Shown: in pieces, positions 51,089-59,126 of the stretch
Numbering within the stretch: position 1 is the first letter of the stretch
How the letters are laid out: every line of letters begins with the position of its first letter
Assembly (NCBI GenBank): GCA_963676075.2
Contig: CAXXNZ010000011.1
Span: 310,001 to 374,000 of the forward strand
From: JAHJQZ01 sp963676075
Lineage (GTDB): Bacteria > Pseudomonadota > Alphaproteobacteria > Rhizobiales > Devosiaceae
DNA: 64,000 bases
Direction: 5' to 3'
The notes under the pieces: model-generated
What the model saw: only the letters and a program-made list of their open reading frames with translations
Databases searched by the model: none
What the model was told of the DNA's origin: nothing
Program-made: the position numbers and the translations under genes

Positions 51089-51745
51089 CTAGTTATTGAG
51101 AATGCTGCGAAGGGTTGCCAGGAAGCGTGCCTGAACGTCTTCGGGAAGCGTCTCGGCTTGGTCGGCTATAAGAGTTCTGAGATCCTCGTTTCCGATATAA
51201 AGCCGCGCGATTGACTTGATGCCGACCGGACTGGCCAGCAGCAGGTCGATGTCAGCTTTTCGGGAAACAAGCGTTTGAGGCTCCAGGTGTGATTGCTCTA
51301 CGGTATAGAGCTTGAGCCGTTCCACCGATACCCATTGCTCCGTGGATGCTCCGGTCTGGGACAGACGCAGCATGGCGTTGAAGCGCGGCCAATCTGCGTC
51401 GATGGCTGCCATGCGGGCCAAAACCAGCGCCCCGAATCCAAAGTGAGGATGGGAGCGCATCATTTGTTCGGCAAATGCTTCACAGGTCGCGGACATCTCA
51501 CGTTTCGCGTCGGGGAATTGCAGTTGACCGTATGTCCCATCGGCCATCTCCATGCAATCGATGAGGCTCTGACGTTGCCCCGCAAAAGAAAGCGGGTTGG
51601 GCAGCAAGCCCGATCGAGCCATCTCATAGCGAGAGGCCTCATCTCCCCCACGATCCACGGCAGCTCCGATTTCCCGATTTGCAGCCACAGTCGATGCGAC
51701 CAGCAAGGTCAACGCCACCCCGATCCAGACCAATTTCGTTTTCAG
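51089..51745 (-). CDS. Exported or membrane-anchored protein of unknown function, CTG start likely
   Basis: A 218-residue protein. From CTG 51745 the product begins MKTKLVWIGVALTLLVASTV then AANRE, a normal signal peptide with a Lys-rich start, and AGGAG lies exactly 7 bases upstream. TTG 51733 is the alternative but has poorer spacing and loses the Lys residues. The rest is helical: ARSGLLPNPLSFAGQRQSLI then DCMEMADGTYGQLQF, later ADQAETLPEDVQARFLATLR. A similar small exported protein often follows O-antigen ligase genes in alphaproteobacteria, to my impression, but I do not recognise a named family. It lies upstream of the ligase gene on the same strand. Confidence 0.65.
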   Translation of the reverse strand: MKTKLVWIGVALTLLVASTVAANREIGAAVDRGGDEASRYEMARSGLLPNPLSFAGQRQSLIDCMEMADGTYGQLQFPDAKREMSATCEAFAEQMMRSHPHFGFGALVLARMAAIDADWPRFNAMLRLSQTGASTEQWVSVERLKLYTVEQSHLEPQTLVSRKADIDLLLASPVGIKSIARLYIGNEDLRTLIADQAETLPEDVQARFLATLRSILNN

Positions 51746-52051
51746 CTCTCGTCTCCTACGAGCAATTGCGGAGTGGCGCGAAGCGGTACAGCAATAGACC
51801 AGGGTCGTATCGCTTGTCTGCTGCCCTATGACCCATAATCGGGATGCGGCCCCGACTCTTCAGGCTAAACGCTTGCCACGCTCGATGTCGACACAGCCCC
51901 ACTTCGCCGGATCAGGACAATGTTCTTCTTCGCCAACGACCAGCTTCTCCGCAAGAGGCAACGCATCGCGACACGCAAGGCCACCACGAGCTTCAGCCCT
52001 TTCTGCCATAAACCATGCTCCAAGTCCGACGGCATAAGACCCAGTATAACG
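51746..52051. other. Divergent intergenic region
   Basis: About 300 bp between the CTG-start gene (minus) and the promoter of the small exported protein (plus). It should carry a minus-strand promoter, which I could not place. No gene is supported. Confidence 0.35.
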
Positions 52052-52080
52052 TTGACCTGAAACACGGATAATTCTAACAT
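52052..52080 (+). promoter_or_regulatory. Likely sigma-70 promoter of the small exported protein gene
   Basis: TTGACC (52052-52057) and TAACAT (52075-52080) are spaced by 17 bp. Transcription would begin near 52087. This supports the downstream start at 52112 over the ATG at 52079, which would lie at or before the transcript start. Confidence 0.6.
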
Positions 52081-52111
52081 GAAGCTCAACTTTGCGTTAA
52101 TGGAGCATATT

Positions 52112-52537
52112 ATGAGACATTTTCTTCTGGCCGTAGGCTTAGCCAGCCTTGTCAGCCTGGGAATATCGAACGTTTCGTTCGCTCAGGCTTCTCCCACCAC
52201 CGCTGAACAGGTTGCTGCTACTTGCTCGGTTGAAGGCAACAATGATGCGTGCCTTGCCGCGGTTCGTCAGTACGTTGCCAAGATCAAAGCGAGCGGTCTC
52301 TCGCTTGATGCAAAAAGGGAAGACCTGAATACCCTTGTTACGGTGCTGTCCAAGCTTGGAACCACAAACGGCCCGGACGTTTCCAATAATCTGGTCGCCT
52401 CGGCAATCGAGCAAGTCGCCGACGATGCCGGGGATATCGTTGATGCAGAGACGGTCGCAGCCGTCGCTGATAACGTGCGTAGCGGTGAACCAGAAAACAC
52501 CACCGCAGCACTGTCCGATAATGCCAGCCCGGCCTAG
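52112..52537 (+). CDS. Small exported protein of unknown function
   Basis: A 141-residue protein. ATG 52112 follows GGAG by 6 bases and starts a signal peptide MRHFLLAVGLASLVSLGISN then VSFAQA. The mature part is small and acidic: TCSVEGNNDACLAAVRQYV has two Cys that may pair, and the C-terminal half VASAIEQVADDAGDIVDAET is helical and Ala/Asp-rich. No family is recognised. It stands alone with its own promoter and terminator, next to the cysteine protease gene, which suggests a stable, abundant transcript. Confidence 0.78.
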   Translation: MRHFLLAVGLASLVSLGISNVSFAQASPTTAEQVAATCSVEGNNDACLAAVRQYVAKIKASGLSLDAKREDLNTLVTVLSKLGTTNGPDVSNNLVASAIEQVADDAGDIVDAETVAAVADNVRSGEPENTTAALSDNASPA

Positions 52538-52575
52538 ACGCCCTTTTGATCCAAGAGTGTCTTGATCTTTCGAAT

Positions 52576-52603
52576 AGAGGCGCCATGAGGCGCCTCTTTT
52601 TTT
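52576..52603 (+). terminator. Rho-independent terminator
   Basis: AGAGGCGCC (52576-52584) and GGCGCCTCT (52589-52597) form a 9-bp stem with a 4-base loop, followed by a run of seven T. It ends the transcript of the small exported protein gene. Confidence 0.9.
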
Positions 52604-52836
52604 GGTGATGTCCACCAAGACAAACCTGCGCGAAATCACTGCAGATTTTATCGATGACCGGCAAACGACCGCAGGACCCGGCTTGTCCGGGGCAACCTGC
52701 CGTTCCGGCGCGTTCGGACTGAATGTTTTGGCTCCACTGCAATTTGCATAAACTTTTACTGAAATCCAACGCGGTTTTTCAAATTCGTCCCGGCATGCTC
52801 GCTCCCACACGATCGAAGGATCTAAGGATTGCGACC

Positions 52837-53349
52837 ATGAATAAGGCGATGGTTCTTGTTGCTTCCATACTTGGCAGCCTGATCTTGACCACAGCGACAG
52901 TTCAACCTGCCATGGCTAGAGCACCGATGGGTTTTTTGTTGATGTGCCTGCAGCACCCCGATGAATGCGAGAGCGGTGGAGCAAAAACCGTCGATGCTTC
53001 CGAAAAGGTGTTGTCGACAATCAAGCGGGTAAATGCATCGGTCAATCACTGGATGCGCCCCATGCCGGATAGAAACGGCGATGTCTGGTCGGTCAATGTC
53101 ACTGCCGGCGATTGTGAAGATTACGTCCTGGCCAAGCGCAAAGCCCTGATCCGGGCTGGTATCCCGGCGTCTTCGCTGCGCATTGCCGCGGTGAAAACCC
53201 GTAAGGGAGAGGGCCACGCCATCCTTGTCGTCAACACCTCACGCGGCAAGCTTGTGCTCGACAATCTGACCCCGGTGATCAGGCCATTGGCACAGACCGG
53301 ATACCGCATTGTCTCCCTGCAGAGCGCGGATCCCCGTCGCTGGTCATGA
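52837..53349 (+). CDS. Bacterial transglutaminase-like cysteine protease (BTLCP)
   Basis: A 170-residue protein. A signal peptide (MNKAMVLVASILGSLILTTA then TVQPAMA) is followed by the BTLCP fold. The triad is visible: C93 in GDCEDYVLAKRKAL, H127 in GEGHAILVV, and D142 in LVLDNLTPV. Start ATG 52837 follows AAGGA by 8 bases. In other proteobacteria the family (LapG-like relatives and BTLCP) works in the periplasm, but this short form is without a known target. The gene follows a terminator, so it has its own promoter, which I could not define. It converges with the TetR gene. Confidence 0.92.
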   Translation: MNKAMVLVASILGSLILTTATVQPAMARAPMGFLLMCLQHPDECESGGAKTVDASEKVLSTIKRVNASVNHWMRPMPDRNGDVWSVNVTAGDCEDYVLAKRKALIRAGIPASSLRIAAVKTRKGEGHAILVVNTSRGKLVLDNLTPVIRPLAQTGYRIVSLQSADPRRWS

Positions 53350-53460
53350 TAAGCTGGTGACGGTCGCGCGGGGTATTTGATCAGGTATAGGCCGCCTTGG
53401 TGCTCGTTGTCTGACCGGAATATGCAAAGAGCACACGCCTGCAGCCGGAACTGAAATAGG

Positions 53461-54162
53461 TCACGAAACGCCACAGCTCGCCCGCGCCGTCTCAAAAAGA
53501 CGTTCGACGCGCGCGTCATAGCCTGAATTTGCGCCAAGAGCCGAAATCATTGAAATGATCGAGACACATTGCCATGCCACGACGTCCGCGTTGATGGACA
53601 TTGCGATCTCGCCAGTGCGCTGTGCTTCACGGAGAGCAAATCGAACGCGATCGTGAAGTTGCTCGACATATGCGCCAAAAACCGCGCTCACGCCGTCGTC
53701 GGCTCCATATGTCCCCATTGCCGCACGAAACAGCAGACATCCTGCCCAGCCCTGTCGACGCGCCTCTCTTTCGAGCCGAGACCAGAATCTGAAAAGGTCA
53801 TCCTTTCCGCCGCGATTTATCGTGGAAAGATGTGCTTCAAGCACGACCCGTCGATAAAGCGTCACTGCGTCAACGACGAGTGCAGCCTTGTTGGGCCACA
53901 ATCTGCGAAGCGCGCTGCGGCTCAATCCGGTCGCATTGATAATCTGGGCGTAGGAGGTGCTTTCGACCCCTCGTTCCCAAAAAAGCTCCATTGCTTTGCG
54001 CAGTGCCGGCAACTGGATCGGGTTATTCGCGGCTCCCGCAGTCCCGTGTTCACCTTCGCCCGCTAGAGAGTCTTTGGCCACCTCAGACTTGCCGCTCGTC
54101 AACGCTTCCGCGAGAGAGCCAGCATCCATCATTGTCCGCCCATTATCTTCAATGCGACCCAT
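53461..54162 (-). CDS. TetR/AcrR-family transcriptional regulator
   Basis: A 233-residue protein. After an unusually long, low-complexity N-terminal tail of about 45 residues comes the TetR helix-turn-helix: ALRKAMELFWERGVESTSYA, then IINATGLSRSALRRLWPNKA. The C-terminal ligand domain has GCLLFRAAMGTYGADDG and VAWQCVSIISMISALGAN, near the TetR_C group linked to AcrR-like regulators. ATG 54162 follows AGGAG by 8 bases. The target genes are unknown; the nearest divergent gene is the exported protein at 54241 on the same strand. Some other downstream ATGs would remove the tail. Confidence 0.88.
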   Translation of the reverse strand: MGRIEDNGRTMMDAGSLAEALTSGKSEVAKDSLAGEGEHGTAGAANNPIQLPALRKAMELFWERGVESTSYAQIINATGLSRSALRRLWPNKAALVVDAVTLYRRVVLEAHLSTINRGGKDDLFRFWSRLEREARRQGWAGCLLFRAAMGTYGADDGVSAVFGAYVEQLHDRVRFALREAQRTGEIAMSINADVVAWQCVSIISMISALGANSGYDARVERLFETARASCGVS

Positions 54163-54240
54163 GTCCGGCTCCTATCAACGGATAACGGTGATCCAGGAAC
54201 TCCGCGCATTGTCTTGGTTGGCGGTGCGACTCCAGCTCCC

Positions 54241-54855
54241 CTACGAACTCGAATGATGAGCCGCCTTCATGGCGGCATCAACAAGACTTTGACGTTTGGC
54301 TGCGCTGAACCAGTCGTCAGCAGGTTCAGTAACACCCTCTGTCCAGGCATTCACGGACTCGAGCCGGTGCAGAAGATGGTTGATGTCAATGTCCATAACG
54401 TCGCCAGCTGCCAGCTCGCCGATAACTTCGGACAAGGCGCTCAAGGCATCGTTTCGATAAGTGCTTACCGACCGATCGCTTGGCCAGATCGCACCCTCGG
54501 CAAGGATGAGGTACCTCAGATTGACCGCATAATAGTTGAGCTCCGCCATCAGGTCGTTGCGGAGAACAACAACATCACTCAACTGAGGCCCGTTTTGGTC
54601 AAAGCTCTCAAGCTTTGCACGCATCAGGTCCGGGACTTCGCTTCCGAGAACAGCGCCGAAACGTTCGCGCAACAGCAACAGATCGGCATAGCGGTCAAGG
54701 TAATCGGCCGTACTCAGAGCAGGAATGCCTTTATCGTTCGGCGCCACGAGTGACGGTACATCCGCGGCCAAGGAGACCTGTATCCCACCGGGGGACATGA
54801 TGATCGCCATCATGGTGAATGCGGCAGCGCGAAACGATTTGGCAGTAATCTGCAT
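54241..54855 (-). CDS. Exported protein of unknown function
   Basis: A 204-residue protein. Start ATG 54855 follows GAGGA by 7 bases, and a signal peptide follows: MQITAKSFRAAAFTMMAIIM, then SPGGIQVSLAADV. The mature part is helical and acidic (ADYLDRYADLLLLRERFGAV, DVMDIDINHLLHRLESVNAW). No family is recognised. The frame is open upstream to 55140 but that part lacks any feature. It has about 80 bp to the TetR gene downstream on the same strand, so they may share a transcript. Confidence 0.68.
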   Translation of the reverse strand: MQITAKSFRAAAFTMMAIIMSPGGIQVSLAADVPSLVAPNDKGIPALSTADYLDRYADLLLLRERFGAVLGSEVPDLMRAKLESFDQNGPQLSDVVVLRNDLMAELNYYAVNLRYLILAEGAIWPSDRSVSTYRNDALSALSEVIGELAAGDVMDIDINHLLHRLESVNAWTEGVTEPADDWFSAAKRQSLVDAAMKAAHHSSS

Positions 54856-55650
54856 GAGCAATCCTCGTTTGATCGTCAGTATACGCGCCAAACTGGCCCG
54901 ACCAAGCGCATGCTTAAAAAATGGTGAACGCCTGCGCCTGCTGAGATGATCGTGGCTTTCCTGACAGCTTCGGAGTCGAGCCAAGGGCATTCGGGGACAC
55001 TCTTCTATCGGCGGTTCTCCTTCCGAACCGGCTCGGCATACCTCGCTCTGAATTCTGCCACCTCGGGACGTGAATGTTGCACATCGCCGCTCTCTCAGGG
55101 CGCTGCTGTTCGGCGCGTCTTGCGACCTCCCCGCGCACACCGTACACGGACCAAGCCAGAGCCCGATGAGGCGACAGCAATCTCAAAAGACGTGTCACAA
55201 GCACATCAGTGGCCGGCGCTTTGAAGATCTTTTGGGCCCCTCAAGTTCGCCGCTGAACGTATTGCTGCGCCGCACGATCGGTGGCAAATCCTGCCGCCGA
55301 TTGATCGCACTCAAGTCACATTTCCCCGATTCGATCCCGGCGATGTTCGCCTCCAGACAGGCAGCGATCGGGAGTGCATGTGTCGAAAATGACGCACCTC
55401 GCGAAACCGCGATCTGGGGTGAATTTTAGGCTCAATACCTGTCTCGGGCTCCACGCATTCGATCGGCAAATATCCACCTCTGACGTCATCCTCCGTCGAC
55501 ACCCGGCGTTCCAAAACAAGCCCTATGTCAAGGACTTGAACACGATCTCAGGCACATACGGATCCCCAGGAGTTGCTCCGTATTGCATCCTCGATGCGAG
55601 CAACTGCGGTTGAGACGAAGACGCAACCCCTCACTTGCGACTGCAGATGA
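54856..55650. other. Gene-poor region
   Basis: About 800 bp with several short overlapping open frames on both strands, none with a ribosome site, signal or known motif. I see nothing in it apart from the edge of the lacI promoter. A promoter for the exported protein gene at 54855 must also lie here. Confidence 0.4.
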
Positions 55651-55679
55651 TTGACACTGATCGAACGCAGATCGATAAT
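55651..55679 (+). promoter_or_regulatory. Strong sigma-70 promoter of the LacI-type operon
   Basis: TTGACA (55651-55656) and GATAAT (55674-55679) at 17-bp spacing, five of six in -10 and six of six in -35. The start of transcription would be near 55686, inside the first operator. Confidence 0.8.
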
Positions 55680-55687
55680 TGGATTAA

Positions 55688-55701
55688 TCGATACGTATCG
55701 A
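55688..55701. promoter_or_regulatory. LacI-family operator 1
   Basis: TCGATACGTATCGA is a perfect 14-base palindrome with the central CG typical of LacI-family sites. It overlaps the predicted transcription start. Confidence 0.8.
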
Positions 55702-55736
55702 CAATTGGCGCGGAAAGCGCTTTTATGACAAAGATC

Positions 55737-55752
55737 ATCGATACGTATCGAT
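55737..55752. promoter_or_regulatory. LacI-family operator 2
   Basis: ATCGATACGTATCGAT is a perfect 16-base palindrome with the same core as operator 1. Its centre is 50 bp from that of operator 1, close to five helical turns, which would suit a loop with two dimers on one face. It lies in the leader, before the lacI-type start. Confidence 0.8.
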
Positions 55753-55779
55753 TAAACCGAAGAGGGAGAGTCTTTGGAC

Positions 55780-56820
55780 ATGGCGAGATTCACGAGCAAG
55801 GACGTAGCGCGGGTTGCCGGCGTCGCCCAGAGCACGGTGTCATATGTCCTGACCGGCAAACGTTCGATCTCGGAAGAGACGCGCCGCCGGGTTCAGGACG
55901 CCATCGATCAACTCACCTACCAGCCCAATGCCGGCGCACGGGCACTCGCAAGCCAACGTACCAGCGTCATCGGTCTGATGATGCCCTTCGGTCCGGGCGT
56001 AGACACAGCAGGTCAACTCCCTTTCATCGAGACAATCGCCCTGCTTGCACGGGCCCAGGACTACGACGTGCTGCTCGTAACGACTGAAGAGGGAGCCGGC
56101 GGCTTGCACCGACTGGCCGGCCGGTCGCTTTGCGACGCCATCATCATCATGGACGTACATGAGGAAGACGAACGTGTTCCGTTAGCCACGTCCCTTCCCG
56201 TGCCGGTTTTGCTCATCGGAGTTCCTGCCGACTCCGCAGGTCTTCAGTGTGTTGACGTCAGTTTTGAGCAGGCGGCGGAACTGGCCGTCACCGAAATGGC
56301 AACCACCAAACATGACCGCATCATGCTGATCGGGCATCCTGAAGACCTGCATCACCGCCATCTGAATTTCATTCCCCGGTTCAACAACCGGGTTCTGGAG
56401 GTAGCGCGTCACCTCAATCTGCCGTGCGAATACATCGCGTCGGTCGAAAACGGACGCGACGCCGCGAGAAAGCTGGTCGCGCGGATACTTGCCGATCACG
56501 GTGACGAGCGGCTTGGCCTGATCATCCCGAACACACAGGTCGTGCAGCCCATTCTGCATGCCTTGACCGCGAACAATCTCGTTCCTGGACAGGATGTATC
56601 GGTCATTGCTCATTGCACCGATGAAGTCGCCGAGGAGACCGAACCGCCGGTCACCAACGTCTCTCTCGAGCCGCGCGAGGTTTCTCGGCGCGCGATCGAA
56701 ACGGTCTTCCATCTTCTCGATAACGGCCGGCCAAAGCCCGATTCACCCATCGATCTGGTGCCATCCAGGCTGACCCGCCGCGACACGATCATGCCCATTC
56801 CCGACGTCGGGTCCGTTTGA
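55780..56820 (+). CDS. LacI/GalR-family transcriptional regulator
   Basis: A 346-residue protein. The N-terminal helix-turn-helix is FTSKDVARVAGVAQSTVSYV then LTGKRSISEETRRRVQDAID, the LacI type. A periplasmic-binding-protein-like ligand domain follows, SVIGLMMPFGPGVD to about residue 330. ATG 55780 is chosen: GGGAGAG lies 9 bases upstream and TTG 55774 is too close. With two operators at its own promoter it is probably autorepressed and, with no other strong promoter behind it, controls the downstream transport and GH31 genes. The inducer is likely a sugar taken in by the transporter (inference). Confidence 0.93.
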   Translation: MARFTSKDVARVAGVAQSTVSYVLTGKRSISEETRRRVQDAIDQLTYQPNAGARALASQRTSVIGLMMPFGPGVDTAGQLPFIETIALLARAQDYDVLLVTTEEGAGGLHRLAGRSLCDAIIIMDVHEEDERVPLATSLPVPVLLIGVPADSAGLQCVDVSFEQAAELAVTEMATTKHDRIMLIGHPEDLHHRHLNFIPRFNNRVLEVARHLNLPCEYIASVENGRDAARKLVARILADHGDERLGLIIPNTQVVQPILHALTANNLVPGQDVSVIAHCTDEVAEETEPPVTNVSLEPREVSRRAIETVFHLLDNGRPKPDSPIDLVPSRLTRRDTIMPIPDVGSV

Positions 56821-56931
56821 GCCCGATCATCGATCCGGAAGCGGTGGTGGGCACGGCCACCGATTCCCGAAATTTGGACTGTGCCAAATGCCAAGACGCC
56901 TAGAAATGGCGCCAGTACAGGAGGAACTACA

Positions 56932-58161
56932 ATGACTGAAACTCTCCGCGCTTCCCATGCATGGACGGCAACTGCCGCAATGGCCCTGGCTGTTGCAGCA
57001 TCGGCGCTGGCCATGCCTGCCACGGCTATCGGAGCGGAAGTCGACAGCATCCGTGTGCTCGACTACTACAATGACTCTCCCGACCGGGAAATTTACGGTG
57101 AGCTTCTCAATACCTGCGGCGCCGAACTCGGCATCACCATCAATCGTGAAGTCGTCCCGGGCAGTGCGTTGATGTCAAAGGTTCTGCAGCAGGGCGCGTC
57201 CCGGACCTTGCCGGACCTTCTCATGCTCGACAACCCGGAACTTCAGCAGATTGCCTCCACAGGCGCGCTCGTTCCGCTCGGGAAATTCGGCATTACCGGA
57301 GAGGGCTTCCAGTCTCAGGTCATCGCCGCGTCGACCTATGAAGGCGAACTCTACGGCCTGCAGCCCATCACCAACACCATCGCGTTGTTCTACAATGTCG
57401 ACATGCTGGAAGAGGCCGGGGTAACGCCGCCCACCACCTGGGCTGAGCTGCGCGAAACCGCCAAGGCCTTGACCACCGACGATCGCTACGGACTCGCCTT
57501 CGCGGCGCCCGCCAACTACGAGGGCACCTGGCAGTTTCTGCCGTTCATGTGGTCGAACGGCGGCGACGAAACCAACATCGACACGCCTGAGACAGCGGAA
57601 GCCCTGCAGCTGTGGGTCGACCTGCTCAATGACGGCTCTGTTTCCCGTTCCGTGCTGAACTGGACCCAGGCCGACGTGAACGATCAGTTCCGTCAGGGCA
57701 ACATCGCCATGATGGTCAATGGCCCGTGGCAGATTCCGCTGCTCAGCTCCGACGCCGACCTGCATTACGACGTGGTTGCGATTCCGACACCGGAAGCCGG
57801 CGGCACCTCCGTGGCGCCTCTGGGCGGTGAAACCTGGGCCGTGCCGAACACTGGCAACGAAGCAGCCGAAGCGATGGCTGCCAAGATGATCCAGTGCATC
57901 AACAGCGATCAAAACCAGATTTCTCTCGCCGTCCAGCGCCAGACCGTTCCGACCAAAATGTCGGATGCGGTCCAGGAGGAATTCGTCAAGCAGGCCCCCA
58001 AGATGAAGACCTTCTCCGAGATGGTCAAATCGGCCCGCGCACGGACCGCCAAACTGGGCAATGACTGGCCCAAGGCAGCGACCGAAATCTACACCGCCGT
58101 GCAACTGGCTCTGACCGGCAAGGCATCGCCGGCTGACGCTCTCAAGCAGGCCCAGCAGTAA
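56932..58161 (+). CDS. Sugar ABC transporter, substrate-binding protein
   Basis: A 409-residue family-1 extracellular solute-binding protein. ATG 56932 follows AGGAGG by 7 bases. A signal peptide (ASHAWTATAAMALAVAASAL then AMPATAIGAE) is followed by the fold: TLPDLLMLDNPELQQIA, LYGLQPITNTIALFYNVDML, TTWAELRETAKAL and GNIAMMVNGPWQIPLL, the last a typical sugar-binding block. It binds the sugar in the periplasm and hands it to the two permeases that follow. The gene is about 110 bp after the regulator; no separate promoter was seen. Confidence 0.94.
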   Translation: MTETLRASHAWTATAAMALAVAASALAMPATAIGAEVDSIRVLDYYNDSPDREIYGELLNTCGAELGITINREVVPGSALMSKVLQQGASRTLPDLLMLDNPELQQIASTGALVPLGKFGITGEGFQSQVIAASTYEGELYGLQPITNTIALFYNVDMLEEAGVTPPTTWAELRETAKALTTDDRYGLAFAAPANYEGTWQFLPFMWSNGGDETNIDTPETAEALQLWVDLLNDGSVSRSVLNWTQADVNDQFRQGNIAMMVNGPWQIPLLSSDADLHYDVVAIPTPEAGGTSVAPLGGETWAVPNTGNEAAEAMAAKMIQCINSDQNQISLAVQRQTVPTKMSDAVQEEFVKQAPKMKTFSEMVKSARARTAKLGNDWPKAATEIYTAVQLALTGKASPADALKQAQQ

Positions 58162-58187
58162 TCGTTCGAACGCAGGAGGATTGACGC

Positions 58188-59126
58188 ATGCAAACCCGCA
58201 TGTCGCGCAGGTCGTCCGTACTGGCCTCACGCAAGTTGAGCAACAGGCGGAAAGAACGTCTCATCGAGATGCTCTTTCTTGTACCGGCCATTGTCTACAT
58301 TCTCGCCTTCTTCGGCTATCCGGTCGTCAAGAACATCGTCATGGGTTTTCAAGACTACACCATGAAGTCGTTCTTTACCGGCGAGGCCCCGTGGGTGGGA
58401 TTGAAGAACTATGAAGCGATCATAAGCTCGTCCGTCTTTTCTTCTGCGTTCGTCAACACGTTTCTGTTCACGATCGGCTCGATCGTCGGCCAGTTCACTA
58501 TCGGGCTGGCGATCGCGCTCTACTTCCGTAAACGCTTCCCTCTGAACGACCTTCTGCGGTCGCTCATCCTGTTGCCCTGGCTGCTGCCGCTTATCGTTTC
58601 GAGTGCGATCTGGCGCTGGCTTCTCGACCAGGACAATGGCGCCATCAATCGCATACTCGACATGATGCAGTTGTCGGACCATCCGGGTTGGCTCACCACC
58701 ACTTCGCTGGCGCTAACCGCGGTCATCATTGTGAACATCTGGATAGGCATCCCCTTCAACGTCGTCATTCTTTATAGCGGTCTGCAGGACATTCCCGAGG
58801 AGCTTTACGAAGCCGGACAACTGGACGGCGCGACCGGGTGGCAGGCCTTCCGTTGGATCACCTGGCCGATGCTTCGTCCGGTCGTGAGTGTGGTCCTGCT
58901 GCTGGGCGTGATCTACACGCTGAAGGTCCTGGATCTTATCCTCGGACTGACCGGCGGAGGTCCCGCCAATGCCAGCCAAACACTGGCAACCCAGTCCTAC
59001 CAACTCTCATTCGTTCAGTTCGAGTTCGGTCAGGGCGCGGCCATGGCGAACATTCTCGTCCTCATCTCGCTGCTGTTCGCCGTCATTTATCTCTACATGA
59101 ACAAATCCGCGGGGAAATCGTCATGA
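58188..59126 (+). CDS. Sugar ABC transporter, permease 1 (MalF/UgpA-type)
   Basis: A 312-residue permease with six helices. The EAA loop, which docks the ATPase, is EAGQLDGATGWQAFRWITWP (residues about 206-225). IGLAIALYFRKRFPLNDLL and LKVLDLILGLTGGGPANAS are usual for this family. ATG 58188 has GCAGGAGG 8 bases upstream. It overlaps the second permease by 4 bp (ATGA). Confidence 0.94.
   Translation: MQTRMSRRSSVLASRKLSNRRKERLIEMLFLVPAIVYILAFFGYPVVKNIVMGFQDYTMKSFFTGEAPWVGLKNYEAIISSSVFSSAFVNTFLFTIGSIVGQFTIGLAIALYFRKRFPLNDLLRSLILLPWLLPLIVSSAIWRWLLDQDNGAINRILDMMQLSDHPGWLTTTSLALTAVIIVNIWIGIPFNVVILYSGLQDIPEELYEAGQLDGATGWQAFRWITWPMLRPVVSVVLLLGVIYTLKVLDLILGLTGGGPANASQTLATQSYQLSFVQFEFGQGAAMANILVLISLLFAVIYLYMNKSAGKSS

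Noticed and set aside
54946..55224. Open frames of about 90 codons on both strands in the gap before the LacI operon
   Set aside because: No signal, motif or ribosome site supports either strand.
56842..56862. A hairpin CGGTGG/CCACCG between the LacI-type gene and the binding-protein gene
   Set aside because: No T run follows; it may be a minor mRNA structure but not a supported terminator.
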